Positions 53,575 to 62,723 are shown, counted from the stretch's first letter. The stretch: 64,000 bases of DNA from Xylanimonas protaetiae (GCF_004135385.1 NZ_CP035493.1:2232001-2296000), one strand, 5' to 3'. Made by a program: numbers and translations. The notes: generated by a model not told the origin, from the sequence alone.

Positions 53575-54600
53575 ATGTCGTCCAGCACCGGGCCGGCGGG
53601 CGGCCGGCCTCCGGCAGGCGCCCTGCCCTCGGCGGGCGCGCTGCCCTCGGCGGAGCGCGAGCAGCGGCCGACCGTGGGCCTCGACATCGGCGGCACCAAG
53701 ACGCTCGCGGCGCTGCTCGCGCCCGACGGCACGGTGCTCGCCCAGGCCCGCCTCGGCACCGAGCGCGGCCCCGACGGCGTCGTCGCCGTGGCCGCCCGCG
53801 CGGTCCAGGGCGTGGTGCGGCAGGCCGGCCTCGACGTCGCGGCGCTCGACGGCATCGGCGTGGGGGTCCCGGGCCTCGTCGGGTACGACGAGGGCACCGT
53901 GAGCCACGCCGTCAACCTCGGCATCGAGGGCGCGCCGCTGCCGCTCGCGCGGCGGCTGGGCGACGCGCTCGACGTCGGCGTCGTCGTCGACAACGACCTC
54001 AACGTCGCGGCGCTCGGCGCCGCGCACCTCGCCCCCGGAGCGGCCACACGGCCGCTCGACCTCGCGTTCCTCGCGCTCGGCACGGGCCTGGCCGCGGGCC
54101 TCGTGCTCGACGGCGTGGTGCGCCGCGGCACGGGGGCGGCCGGGGAGATCGGGCACGTGCCCGTGGACCCGGCCGGGCCGCCGTGCCCGTGCGGCCAGCG
54201 CGGCTGCCTCGAGCTCTACGCCTCGGGCACGGCCGTGGACCGCCTGTGGCCCGCGACGTCGGGGCGGCCCGCCCCGGTCGAGCTGTTCGAGGCCGCCGCC
54301 GCGGGCGACCCGGTGGCGGTCGCCGCCCAGGCCACGTACGCCGACGCCGTCGCGGCGGCCGTGCGGATGCTCGTGCTGAGCGTCGACGTGCGGCACGTCG
54401 TGCTCGGCGGCGGCGTCGCCCAGCTGGGCGCCCCGCTGCTCGACGCGGTCCGGGCGGCGCTGGCACGACAGGCCGAGGCCTCGCCCTTCCTCGCGTCGCT
54501 CACGATGGCGGACCGCGTCCTGCTGGCTCCCGGGCACGTCCCGGTCGCCGCGGTCGGGGCCGCCGTCCTCGCACGCACCCCACGAGCAGGAGGTTCCTGA
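53575..54600 (+). CDS. ROK-family sugar kinase (probable N-acetylglucosamine or glucose kinase)
   Basis: A 341-residue protein carries the ATP-binding VGLDIGGTKTLAALLAPDG at about residue 34, GIGVGVPGLVGYDEG, the catalytic Asp in VVDNDLNVAALG, the ROK signature (LALGTGLAAGLVLDGVVRRG, GEIGHVPVDPAG) and the zinc cluster CPCGQRGCLELYASG. It has no winged helix, so it is an enzyme. The first ~30 residues are low-complexity Pro/Gly/Ala. It is placed between the permeases and nagB, which suggests GlcNAc as the substrate. The end overlaps nagB by 1 bp. Confidence 0.88.
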   Translation: MSSSTGPAGGRPPAGALPSAGALPSAEREQRPTVGLDIGGTKTLAALLAPDGTVLAQARLGTERGPDGVVAVAARAVQGVVRQAGLDVAALDGIGVGVPGLVGYDEGTVSHAVNLGIEGAPLPLARRLGDALDVGVVVDNDLNVAALGAAHLAPGAATRPLDLAFLALGTGLAAGLVLDGVVRRGTGAAGEIGHVPVDPAGPPCPCGQRGCLELYASGTAVDRLWPATSGRPAPVELFEAAAAGDPVAVAAQATYADAVAAAVRMLVLSVDVRHVVLGGGVAQLGAPLLDAVRAALARQAEASPFLASLTMADRVLLAPGHVPVAAVGAAVLARTPRAGGS

Positions 54601-55382
54601 TGGAAGTCGTCATCGCCCCCGCCGAGGAGCTCGCGCTCCTGGCCGCCGGTCACGTCGACGCGCTGCTGCGCCGCAGGCCGGACGCCGTCATCGGCCTGGC
54701 CACCGGCTCGAGCCCGCTCAAGGTGTACGACGAGCTGGCCCGGCGGCACGCCGAGGACGGCCTGTCGTTCGCCCGCGCGCGCGGGTTCATGCTCGACGAG
54801 TACGTGGGCCTGCCGGCCGACCACCCGGAGCGGTACCGCACGGTGATCGAGAAGGAGATCGCGTCCCGGGTCGGCTGGGCACCCGAGCAGGTGCAGGGCC
54901 CCGACGGGCTCGCTGACGACCTGCCCGCGGCGTGCGCGGCGTACGAGGCGGCGATCGCGGCGGCGGGCGGCGTCGACGTGCAGATCCTCGGGATCGGTAC
55001 CGACGGGCACATCGCGTTCAACGAGCCGGGCTCGTCGCTCGCCTCGCGCACGCGCATCAAGACCCTGACGCGCCAGACGCGCGAGGACAACGCCCGGTTC
55101 TTCGGCGGCGACGTCGCGAAGGTGCCGACGCACTGCCTGACGCAGGGCCTCGGCACGATCATGGACGCCCGCCACCTGGTGCTGCTGGCCACGGGCCGGC
55201 AGAAGGCCGAGGCCGTGCACCAGCTCGTCGAGGGGCCGGTCTCCGCCATGTGGCCGGCCACGATCATGCAGATGCACCCGCACGCCACGGTGCTCATCGA
55301 CGACGCCGCGGCCGGCCGCCTCCAGCTCGCGGACTACTACCGTGAGGCCTACCAGTCGAAGCCCGGCTGGCAGGGCCTGTAA
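54600..55382 (+). CDS. nagB: Glucosamine-6-phosphate deaminase
   Basis: The 260-residue NagB converts glucosamine-6-phosphate to fructose-6-phosphate and ammonia. Motifs are GLATGSSPLKVYDEL, FMLDEYVGLPADHPERYR (catalytic Asp), LGIGTDGHIAFNEPGSSLASRTR (catalytic His/Glu) and VPTHCLTQGLGTIMDARHLVLLATGRQKAEAV. The ATG overlaps the kinase stop and has AGGAGG upstream. It is the last gene of the operon and channels amino sugar carbon into glycolysis. A NagA deacetylase is not in the window. Confidence 0.96.
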   Translation: MEVVIAPAEELALLAAGHVDALLRRRPDAVIGLATGSSPLKVYDELARRHAEDGLSFARARGFMLDEYVGLPADHPERYRTVIEKEIASRVGWAPEQVQGPDGLADDLPAACAAYEAAIAAAGGVDVQILGIGTDGHIAFNEPGSSLASRTRIKTLTRQTREDNARFFGGDVAKVPTHCLTQGLGTIMDARHLVLLATGRQKAEAVHQLVEGPVSAMWPATIMQMHPHATVLIDDAAAGRLQLADYYREAYQSKPGWQGL

Positions 55383-55396
55383 GGCCTCCGAGAGCT

Positions 55397-55439
55397 CCGT
55401 CGGGGCCGCGGTCGGCTGCGGCGGTCGTGGCCCCGACGG
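55397..55439. terminator. Hairpin terminator after nagB
   Basis: A perfect 11-bp inverted repeat, CCGTCGGGGCC (55397-55407) and GGCCCCGACGG (55429-55439), has a 21-nt loop. It lies 15 bp after the nagB stop, at the end of the amino-sugar operon. Confidence 0.7.
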
Positions 55440-55488
55440 CCCTGCACAACCCGCCTCGTGCCGGACCCGCCGTCGTAGACTTCCGGGC

Positions 55489-55799
55489 ATGAGCTCCCCC
55501 CTCTCGTCTCCCTCCGCGCGGCCTGCCACCCCTCGGACCCCGGGGCCGGGACCGACCTGCTCGAGCGTGAGGAGACCCGCTCCGAGGTCGAGCCGGGCGA
55601 CCACGAGCGCTTCGCGCACTACGTGCGCAAGGAGAAGATCATGGAGTCCGCGATGACGGGCAAGCCCGTCATCGCCCTGTGCGGCAAGGTGTGGGTGCCC
55701 GGCCGCGACCCGAACAAGTTCCCGGTGTGCCCCGTGTGCAAGGAGATCTACGACGGCCTGCGCGCCCCGCAGGACGGCGACGGCGACTCGGCCCAGTGA
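55489..55799 (+). pseudogene. DUF3039 gene with an apparent -1 frameshift near its start
   Basis: A conserved DUF3039 sequence runs in one frame from about 55535 to the TGA at 55797-55799: GTDLLEREETRSEVEPGDHERFAHYVRKEKIMES, GKPVIALCGKVWVPGRDPNKFPVCPVCKEIYDGL (with a CPVC metal-like site). That frame has no start codon; it meets a TGA at 55490. The obvious ATG (55489, MSSPLSSPSARPATP) is in another frame. Inserting one base in the C run near 55529-55533 would join them as ...ATPSDPGAGTDLLE. Because the protein is highly conserved and coupled to the next gene, a sequencing error in the C run is at least as likely as a real mutation. Confidence 0.75.
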
Positions 55800-57910
55800 G
55801 CGCGGCGACTCCGCTGCCGGATCCCGACCCCTTCGATCTGTTTGCCGCGGCGGCCGAGGCTGTGCCTGTTGCCGCGGCTCTGCGGGGCTCGCGAGCTCAC
55901 TCCTCCGTCGCGGAGCCCGCACCGGAGCCTCGTCCTGAGCTCCGGTCGGTCGGCCTGCCCGCTGCGGCCGACGCCTCCGACGACGGCGGTGCGCCCCGCC
56001 TGACCGGCGCGGCCGCCGCCCGTCAGGCGCTGCTGGACGCGACGCGCCCCGGGAGGCCTGACGGTGCGGCGTCCGGCGGTGCTGCGTCCGGCGGGGCCGG
56101 GCCGGACGGTGCCGGGCCCGGGCGCCCCGCGCCCCAGACGCCGTCGACCGCGGCGGCCACCCAGCTCAGCCCCGCGTTCCCGCGCCGCGCCGCGTGGGGC
56201 ACGGTGGCGAACCTGCGCGCCTGGCAGGCCGAGGCGATCGAGCTGTACCGCGCCAAGGAGCCGCGCGACTTCCTCGCCGTCGCCACGCCCGGCGCCGGGA
56301 AGACGACGTTCGCGCTGCGCGTGGCCACCGAGCTCATCGAGCGCGGCATCGTGCGCCGTGTGACCGTCGTCGCGCCCACCGAGCACCTCAAGCACCAGTG
56401 GGCCGACGCCGCGTCACGCGTCGGCATCCGCATCGACCCGTCGTTCAAGAACGCGCAGGGCCGCCACGGCACGCACTACGACGGCGTCGCGCTGACGTAC
56501 GCGCAGGTCGCGGCCAACCCGGCGCTGCACCGGGCGCGCACCGAGGCGGCCCGCACGCTCGTCATCCTCGACGAGGTGCACCACGGTGGCGACGCGCTGT
56601 CCTGGGGCGACGCCGTGCGCGAGGCCTTCGAGGACGCCACACGGCGTCTCGCCCTGACGGGCACACCCTTCCGCTCGGACACGGCGCCCATCCCGTTCGT
56701 CTCCTACGAGGCCGACCGCGAGGGCATCCGCCGCTCCAAGGCCGACTACACGTACGGCTACGGCGACGCCCTGCGCGACAAGGTCGTGCGGCCCGTGCTG
56801 TTCATGACCTACTCGGGCACCATGCGCTGGCGCACCAAGGCCGGCGACGAGGTCTCGGCCCGCCTCGGCGAGGCCATGACCAAGGACATGACCGGCCAGG
56901 CCTGGCGCACGGCGCTCGACCCGGACGGCGAGTGGATCCCGTCGGTGCTCGCCGCCGCCGACAAGCGCCTCACCCAGGTGCGCCGCTCGGTGCCCGACGC
57001 CGGGGCGCTCGTCATCGCCACGGACCAGACCGCCGCGCGCGCCTACGCGGGCCACCTCGCCCGCATCACGGGCCAGAGCCCCACGGTCGTCCTGTCCGAC
57101 GACGACGGCGCCTCGGCCCGCATCGACGAGTTCTCGCAGGGCGACGCGCGCTGGATGGTCGCCGTGCGCATGGTCTCCGAGGGCGTCGACGTGCCGCGCC
57201 TCGCCGTCGGCGTCTACGCGACCTCGACGTCGACGCCGCTGTTCTTCGCCCAGGCGGTGGGCCGGTTCGTGCGGGCGCGCACGCGCGGCGAGACGGCGTC
57301 GGTGTTCCTGCCGTCGGTGGCACCGCTGCTCGAGCTCGCGAGCGGGATGGAGGTCGAGCGCGACCACGCGCTGGACCGCCCCGCCACGGCCGAGGAGCAG
57401 GGCATCGAGTACGACCTCGAGGCCGCCGAGCTCGCGGCCGCGAACCGGGAGGAGAAGGCCTCGGGCGAGCTGCTCGGGTCCTTCGAGGCCATGGAGTCGC
57501 AGGCGTCGTTCGACGGCGTGCTGTTCGACGGCGGCCAGTTCGGCACGGGCGCGGAGGTGGGCTCGGACGAGGAGCTCGACTTCCTCGGCCTGCCGGGGCT
57601 CCTGGAGCCGGAGCAGGTGGCCACGCTGCTGCGCCAGCGGCAGGCCGACCAGCTGCGCGGCCGGGCGGGTGCCGCGACCGCGCGTGAGATGACCGCCGAG
57701 GAGGCGGAGCAGGAGCACCGCCGCGCGGCGGCCCTGCGCAAGGAGCTCTCGAAGCTCGTCTCGGCGTGGTCGCGCAAGTCGGGCCGCCCGCACGGCTCGG
57801 TGCACACGGAGCTGCGCCGCCGCTGCGGCGGCCCGGAGGTCCCGCAGGCGACGGCGGACCAGCTCGACGCCCGCGTGACGATGGTCCGGAGCTGGTTCGT
57901 CGGGGCGTAG
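55796..57910 (+). CDS. DEAD/DEAH-box helicase (SF2) of the DUF3039-linked family
   Basis: A 704-residue protein starts at a GTG that overlaps the DUF3039 stop (GTGA). The first ~130 residues are a low-complexity Ala/Pro/Gly region. The helicase core has ATPGAGKTTFAL (Walker A), VVAPTEHLKHQW, LVILDEVHHGGD (DEVH), LALTGTPFRSD, RMVSEGVDVPRLAVGVYAT and FFAQAVGRFVRAR (motif VI). The C-terminal ~200 residues are acidic and helical. Its exact nucleic-acid role is unknown; the gene pair with DUF3039 is widespread in actinobacteria. Confidence 0.92.
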   Translation: MSAATPLPDPDPFDLFAAAAEAVPVAAALRGSRAHSSVAEPAPEPRPELRSVGLPAAADASDDGGAPRLTGAAAARQALLDATRPGRPDGAASGGAASGGAGPDGAGPGRPAPQTPSTAAATQLSPAFPRRAAWGTVANLRAWQAEAIELYRAKEPRDFLAVATPGAGKTTFALRVATELIERGIVRRVTVVAPTEHLKHQWADAASRVGIRIDPSFKNAQGRHGTHYDGVALTYAQVAANPALHRARTEAARTLVILDEVHHGGDALSWGDAVREAFEDATRRLALTGTPFRSDTAPIPFVSYEADREGIRRSKADYTYGYGDALRDKVVRPVLFMTYSGTMRWRTKAGDEVSARLGEAMTKDMTGQAWRTALDPDGEWIPSVLAAADKRLTQVRRSVPDAGALVIATDQTAARAYAGHLARITGQSPTVVLSDDDGASARIDEFSQGDARWMVAVRMVSEGVDVPRLAVGVYATSTSTPLFFAQAVGRFVRARTRGETASVFLPSVAPLLELASGMEVERDHALDRPATAEEQGIEYDLEAAELAAANREEKASGELLGSFEAMESQASFDGVLFDGGQFGTGAEVGSDEELDFLGLPGLLEPEQVATLLRQRQADQLRGRAGAATAREMTAEEAEQEHRRAAALRKELSKLVSAWSRKSGRPHGSVHTELRRRCGGPEVPQATADQLDARVTMVRSWFVGA

Positions 57911-57933
57911 GCGGCGAGAGGCGCCCACGACGA

Positions 57934-57968
57934 GGCCCTGCACAGCACGGCGAGTGCTGCGCAGGGCC
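57934..57968. terminator. Hairpin between converging helicase and ABC permease genes
   Basis: A 15-bp stem with one mismatch (GGCCCTGCACAGCAC 57934-57948, GTGCTGCGCAGGGCC 57954-57968) has a 5-nt loop. Placed between two converging stops, it can serve both genes. Confidence 0.75.
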
Positions 57969-57987
57969 GTCGCGTCAGGCGGGCTGG

Positions 57988-59640
57988 TCAGGCGGGCTGG
58001 ATGTCCCGCCGGCGGAACCGGGTCACGCCCAGCACCGTGAACACGACCGCCACGAGCGTCATCACGACGAGCGGTGTCCAGGTCAGCGGCTCCATCGGCA
58101 CGTACGGCGTCGCGCTCCACGGGAGGATGTCGAGCAGCCCCTGGGGCAGGCCGAGCGCGTCGCCCACGAACATCAGGAACCACACGGCGGCGATGACGCC
58201 CCACGAGAGCGGCACCGCGAGCCGCGGCAGGTAGCCGAACAGCAGCACGGCCACGCCCACGAGCACCATGATCGCGGGCCAGTAGACGAGCGCCGCGCCC
58301 GCGAGGCGGCCGGCCTGCGACGCGTCGGAGACCGTCGAGCCGTAGGACGCCCCGAAGATCCCGCCGCCGACCGCGAGCAGCACGGCCGACCCGACCACGG
58401 GGATCACGAGCCGCTCGGCGGCCCACCGCACCCGCCCCACGGCGCCCGCGAGCTGCGGCTCGAGGATCGCGCTGGCCTCGTCGCCGCGCAGCGCCACGGC
58501 CGACTGCACGGCGAACACGGCCACGACGAGCGCGATCATCCCGGTCAGCATCGACAGCAGCGCGTCGACGCCGGTCCCGCCGACGAGGTCGGTCGCGGAG
58601 CCGCCGGCGTCGTCGAGGAGGTCGGTCATCGACTGGACCACGGACCCGAACAGGCCGGCGGCGATGACGACGGCGACCGTCCAGCCGACGACCGGCCCGC
58701 GCTGGAGCCGCAGCGCCAGGCCCAGCGGCGACGTCCAGCGCTGCGGGGCTCCCGGGTTGCCGAGGCGCTCGGGCAGCAGCCCGGCACCGTGGTCCCGGCG
58801 TCCCTCGAGCCAGCCGGCGAGGGCGAGCAGCGCGACCGTGAGCACGACGAGCAGGCCGAGCGGCCACCAGCGGTTCGCGCCCCACGGCTGCATCTCCTGC
58901 CCCCAGCCGATCGGGGAGGCCCACGTCAGCGTCCCGTCGCCCAGGTCGCCGACCATGCGCACCACGTAGAACGCGATGACGACGACCGACCCGAGCGCGT
59001 TGGCGCCCCGGCTGGTCGAGGTGACCTGCCCGGCGAGGGCGCCCACGCCGAGCCCGAACAGCCCGACGCCCGTGATCGACAGGCCGAAGACGAGCGACCC
59101 GAGGACGTCGGCACCGGCCGGGTCGAGGCCCATGGCGATGCACACGATCGCCGCGCCGACGCCGGAGACGACGCACAGCCCGCCGACCCACAGCCACGTG
59201 GCGAGCGACCCGGCGTGCAGGCCGAGCACGCGCGAGCGCAGCAGCTCGGTCCGTCCCGTCTCCTCGTCGGCGCGCCCGTTGCGTGTCACCAGGAACACGG
59301 CGCCGAGCGCGAGGGCGATCGCGACGAACATCCAGATCTTCGTCCAGACGGCGCCGCCCATCGTGGCGGGGTTGGCGGCCAGGCCCGTCAGCGCCTTGAG
59401 GCCGGGCGTGTCGCTGACGCGCGCGAAGTCGTCGAGCGCCTCCTGCGTCGTGAAGAGCGACTGGTAGTACGACACGACGTAGCCGACCATCGCGATGACG
59501 AACACCGCCCAGACGACCAGCCGGACGCGGTTGCGCCGCCAGAACAGGCGGCTCATCACCCCGAGCCCGGCGAGCGTCTCCTGGGCCGGACGGCGGACGG
59601 CGGACCCGAGGAGGGTCCGGTCCTGCACCTGGGCGGTCAT
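57988..59640 (-). CDS. ABC-2-type exporter permease (fused, about 12 helices)
   Basis: A 550-residue membrane protein from MTAQVQDRTLLGS has about 12 hydrophobic segments in two similar halves (for example RLVVWAVFVIAMVGYVVSYY at the start, MLTGMIALVVAVFAVQSAVALRGDEASAIL in the middle and LVVMTLVAVVFTVLGVTRFRRRDIQPA at the end). Both halves have the RGDE/RADEETGRTELL-type loop of tetronasin/polyether-type exporter permeases (TnrB3-like). It overlaps the ATPase gene by 4 bp and is last in a TetR-ATPase-permease operon. It probably expels a lipophilic drug or antibiotic. Confidence 0.88.
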   Translation of the reverse strand: MTAQVQDRTLLGSAVRRPAQETLAGLGVMSRLFWRRNRVRLVVWAVFVIAMVGYVVSYYQSLFTTQEALDDFARVSDTPGLKALTGLAANPATMGGAVWTKIWMFVAIALALGAVFLVTRNGRADEETGRTELLRSRVLGLHAGSLATWLWVGGLCVVSGVGAAIVCIAMGLDPAGADVLGSLVFGLSITGVGLFGLGVGALAGQVTSTSRGANALGSVVVIAFYVVRMVGDLGDGTLTWASPIGWGQEMQPWGANRWWPLGLLVVLTVALLALAGWLEGRRDHGAGLLPERLGNPGAPQRWTSPLGLALRLQRGPVVGWTVAVVIAAGLFGSVVQSMTDLLDDAGGSATDLVGGTGVDALLSMLTGMIALVVAVFAVQSAVALRGDEASAILEPQLAGAVGRVRWAAERLVIPVVGSAVLLAVGGGIFGASYGSTVSDASQAGRLAGAALVYWPAIMVLVGVAVLLFGYLPRLAVPLSWGVIAAVWFLMFVGDALGLPQGLLDILPWSATPYVPMEPLTWTPLVVMTLVAVVFTVLGVTRFRRRDIQPA

Positions 59641-60569
59641 CGCGTCGCCACCTCGCCGACGGCCGGCGCGAGGTCGGCCGCGCCGTTGTAGTGCTGGAGG
59701 AACAGCTCCTCGAGCGACGGCGGGTTCGCGACGAGCGTGTGCGGGTGCAGCTTGGCGACCTCGGCGAGCACGTCGGGCAGCGCGCCCTCGTCGACGGCGA
59801 ACGTCACGTGCGGCCCGTCGGTCGCGAGGTCGTGCACGCCGGGCAGCGACGCGAGCCCGTCGGGCCCGCCGTCGAGCGTGACCGTCACGGACGTGCGCGT
59901 CAGGTGCCGCAGCTCGGCGAGCGAGCCCTGCTCGACGGTGACGCCGTCGCGGATGATCGCCACGCGGTCGGCGAGCTTCTCCACCTCGGCGAAGATGTGG
60001 CTGCTCAGCAGCACCGACCGGCCCTCCGCCTTGACCTCGCGGATGGAGTCGGTGAACGCGGCCTCCATGATCGGGTCGAGGCCCGACGTCGGCTCGTCGA
60101 GCAGCAGCAGCTCGGCCTGCGAGGCGAGCGCGGCCACGAGGGCGACCTTCTGCCGGTTGCCCTTGGAGTAGGTGCGCGCCTTCTTGGTGGGGTCGAGCTC
60201 GAACCGCTCGAGCATCGCGGCCTTGCGCTTCGGGTCCAGCGGCCCGGACAGGCGGCACAGGATGTCGATCGCCTCGCCGCCCGTGAGGTTGGGCCACAGG
60301 GTCACGTCGCCGGGCACGTACGCGATGCGGCGGTGCAGCGCGACGGCGTCGGCCCACGGGTCGCCGCCGAGCACCCGCACGGTGCCGCCGTCGGCGCGCA
60401 GCAGGCCGAGCAGGACGCGGATCGTCGTGGACTTGCCCGCGCCGTTCGGGCCGAGGAACCCGGTCACCTGCCCCTGCGGGACCACGAGGTCCAGTCCGCG
60501 CAGCGCGTGGACGCGGCCGAAGCTCTTGGTGAGGCCCTCGGCCTGGAGGGCCGGCTCGTTGCCAGTCAT
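59637..60569 (-). CDS. ABC exporter ATP-binding protein (DrrA-like)
   Basis: A 310-residue ATPase has Walker A GFLGPNGAGKSTT, a signature region TYSKGNRQKVALVAAL in place of the standard LSGGQ, Walker B LLLLDEPTSGLDPIME and the switch SSHIFAEV. A C-terminal ~85-residue domain (SVTVTLDGGPDGLASLPGVHDL...) is typical of drug exporters. Its start overlaps the TetR stop by 1 bp and its end overlaps the permease, so all three genes are made from one transcript. Confidence 0.93.
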   Translation of the reverse strand: MTGNEPALQAEGLTKSFGRVHALRGLDLVVPQGQVTGFLGPNGAGKSTTIRVLLGLLRADGGTVRVLGGDPWADAVALHRRIAYVPGDVTLWPNLTGGEAIDILCRLSGPLDPKRKAAMLERFELDPTKKARTYSKGNRQKVALVAALASQAELLLLDEPTSGLDPIMEAAFTDSIREVKAEGRSVLLSSHIFAEVEKLADRVAIIRDGVTVEQGSLAELRHLTRTSVTVTLDGGPDGLASLPGVHDLATDGPHVTFAVDEGALPDVLAEVAKLHPHTLVANPPSLEELFLQHYNGAADLAPAVGEVATR

Positions 60570-61234
60570 CAGTCTTCCGTCTCTGGAGATGGGGTGGGGG
60601 TGTTGCGGAGCGAGAGGTAGGTGTCGAGCAGGTCGCGCGAGACGAACAGCCCGTCGGTGTAGAGCTCGAGCAGGGACAGGACCACGCCGTCCGTGGGCGA
60701 GATGACGCGGGTCACGAACTCCTCGGGGCTCGCCCCGGGGTCGGACATGAACTCGATGAGCATCGCGCCCATGCTCTGGCTGACGAGCGTGCGCAGGCGC
60801 GCCTCCTCGTCGAGCGAGGTGTGCACCAGCCCGGCGGCCACGGAGTGCTTCATGACGACGCGCGCCTCGTCGACGAGCTGCGCGAGGAAGCGCCGCCCGG
60901 CGCTCCCGCCGGCTCCGAGGGCACGGATCATGTAGACGACGAGCACGGGGGTCGCGCCCGGGTCGGGGAAGAGCCCGCGCAGCGCGTCGGACGGCGCGTC
61001 GACGGCGTCGTCCTTGAACTCGCGGTAGCGGGTGAGCACGACCGAGTCGCACTCGGCCCGCAGGGCTTCCTTGGTGCCGAAGTGGTGCGTGATGAGCCCG
61101 GGGGAGACGTCGGCGGCCGCGGCGATGGTGCGCACGGACGCGCCGAAGCCCTCCCGGGCGAAGCAGTCGATCGCGGCGTCCAGGATCCGGCCGCGCGCCG
61201 TCGCCTCGGCCTCCAGGATGTCGTCGTTGCTCAT
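60569..61234 (-). CDS. TetR-family repressor of the ABC exporter operon
   Basis: A 221-residue protein has an N-terminal helix-turn-helix (ARGRILDAAIDCFAREGFGASVRTIAAAADVSPGLITHHFGTKEALRAECD) and a helical ligand-binding domain with a TetR_C-like arrangement. It is first in its operon and lies just downstream of a perfect 20-bp palindrome, so it very likely represses itself and the exporter until a ligand binds. Confidence 0.93.
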   Translation of the reverse strand: MSNDDILEAEATARGRILDAAIDCFAREGFGASVRTIAAAADVSPGLITHHFGTKEALRAECDSVVLTRYREFKDDAVDAPSDALRGLFPDPGATPVLVVYMIRALGAGGSAGRRFLAQLVDEARVVMKHSVAAGLVHTSLDEEARLRTLVSQSMGAMLIEFMSDPGASPEEFVTRVISPTDGVVLSLLELYTDGLFVSRDLLDTYLSLRNTPTPSPETED

Positions 61235-61241
61235 GCGACCA

Positions 61242-61261
61242 GGCTATACACGTGTATAGCC
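61242..61261. promoter_or_regulatory. Perfect 20-bp palindromic operator for the TetR regulator
   Basis: The half-site GGCTATACAC is followed immediately by its reverse complement, with no spacer, 7 bp before the regulator's ATG. The TATACA/TATAGC part also resembles a -10 box on either strand, so a bound repressor would block the promoter. Confidence 0.9.
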
Positions 61262-61322
61262 GGGCGGCAGGGCCCTTGACGCTCTCTTGACGCCTGCCGC
61301 CGCCCGGGCCGCCGACGACGTG

Positions 61323-62723
61323 TCAGTCGAGCGAGAGCTCGACCGTCGGCAGCGCCGGGTCGCCCGCCGAGAGGCGGCGCGCCCCGCGCGGCAGCTCCGC
61401 GCGTGACGCCCGGTGCGTGCGGGCCGCGTTCTCGACGCCGTAGGCGCCCACCCAGCGCGAGTCCACGGCCCCGTCGACGACGAGGGGCACGTGCAGCGCG
61501 CGCAGGTCGTCCGACGCGGGCGACCACGAGGCGACCGCCTCGTCGTCGTCGCCCACCACGAGCACCTCCTCGACCGCGCGGCCCTCGGCGTCGAGGCGGC
61601 GGGCGGCGGACTTGCGGCCGCCCCGGCTGGGCTTGCCCGGGGACGCCTTGGCCACGGGCTCGAGGACGCCCTCGGCGTTCGCCCGGGCCACGAGCTTGTA
61701 GACCATGCCGCAGGTGGGCGCACCCGAGCCCGTCACGAGCGACGTGCCGACGCCGTAGGAGTCCACCGGGGCCGCGGCGAGGGCCGCGATGGCGTACTCG
61801 TCGAGGTCGCTCGTGACGACGATCTTGGTGCCCGTGGCACCGAGGCCGTCGAGCTGGTGCCGCGTCTCGACCGCGAGCGAGCCGAGGTCACCCGAGTCGA
61901 GCCGCACGGCGCCCAGGCCCGTGCCGCCCGCGGCGACGGCGTTGACGACGCCCTGGCGCACGTCGTAGGTGTCGACCAGCAGCGTGGTGCCCGTGCCGAG
62001 CGCCGCGACCTGCGCCCGGAACGCGGAGAGCTCGTCGTCGTGCAGCAGCGTGAACGCGTGCGCGGCGGTGCCGATGGTCTCCAGGCCGTAGCGGTAGCCG
62101 GCCTCGAGGTTGGAGGTGCCGGCGAACCCGCCGATCACGGCGGCGCGCGCGGCGGCGACGGCGGCCTGCTCGTGCGCGCGGCGCGCGCCCATCTCCAGGC
62201 ACGGCCGGTCCACGGCGGCGGACGTCATGCGCGACGCCGCGGACGCCACGGCGGAGTCGTAGTTGAGCACCGACAGCACCAGCGTCTCCAGCAGCACGGC
62301 CTCGGCGAACGTGCCCTCCACCTGGAGGATCGGCGAGCCGGGGAAGAACACCTCGCCCTCGGCGTACCCCAGGACGTTGCCCGTGAACCGGTAGCCGGAC
62401 AGGAAGTCGATCGTGCGGGCGTCGACCGCGCCGGTGCCTTCGAGGTACCCGAGCTCGGCGTCGTCGAACCGGAAGCGGGGGAGCGCCTCGAGGATGCGGC
62501 CCGTGCCGGCGAGCACGCCGTAGCGGCGTCCCGCCGGCAGCCGGCGCGTGAACACCTCGAACACGCAGTGCCGGTGCGCGGTGCCGTCGGCGAGCGCGGC
62601 CTGGAGCATCGTCAGCTCGTACTTGTCCGTCAGCAGCGCCGTCGACGGGCGGGCCGTGGGCGGGAGTGCGGCCGGCAGGACGCCGTTGGACGGGGCGCCC
62701 ATGCCCCGGTCGAGCTCGGTCAT
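61323..62723 (-). CDS. pncB: Nicotinate phosphoribosyltransferase
   Basis: A 466-residue enzyme of NAD salvage joins nicotinate and PRPP to form nicotinate mononucleotide. Motifs are STALLTDKYELTMLQAAL, VFEVFTRRLPAGRRYGVLAGTGRILE, ETLVLSVLNYDSAVASAASRM, the DEMG-like EMGARRAHEQAAV, TSNLEAGYRYGLETIGTAAHAF (phosphorylated His region), VRLDSGDLGSLA and DSYGVGTSLVTG. The ATG at 62723 begins MTELDRGMG; the first ~28 residues are variable. It stands alone, with no clear ribosome binding site. Confidence 0.94.
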   Translation of the reverse strand: MTELDRGMGAPSNGVLPAALPPTARPSTALLTDKYELTMLQAALADGTAHRHCVFEVFTRRLPAGRRYGVLAGTGRILEALPRFRFDDAELGYLEGTGAVDARTIDFLSGYRFTGNVLGYAEGEVFFPGSPILQVEGTFAEAVLLETLVLSVLNYDSAVASAASRMTSAAVDRPCLEMGARRAHEQAAVAAARAAVIGGFAGTSNLEAGYRYGLETIGTAAHAFTLLHDDELSAFRAQVAALGTGTTLLVDTYDVRQGVVNAVAAGGTGLGAVRLDSGDLGSLAVETRHQLDGLGATGTKIVVTSDLDEYAIAALAAAPVDSYGVGTSLVTGSGAPTCGMVYKLVARANAEGVLEPVAKASPGKPSRGGRKSAARRLDAEGRAVEEVLVVGDDDEAVASWSPASDDLRALHVPLVVDGAVDSRWVGAYGVENAARTHRASRAELPRGARRLSAGDPALPTVELSLD

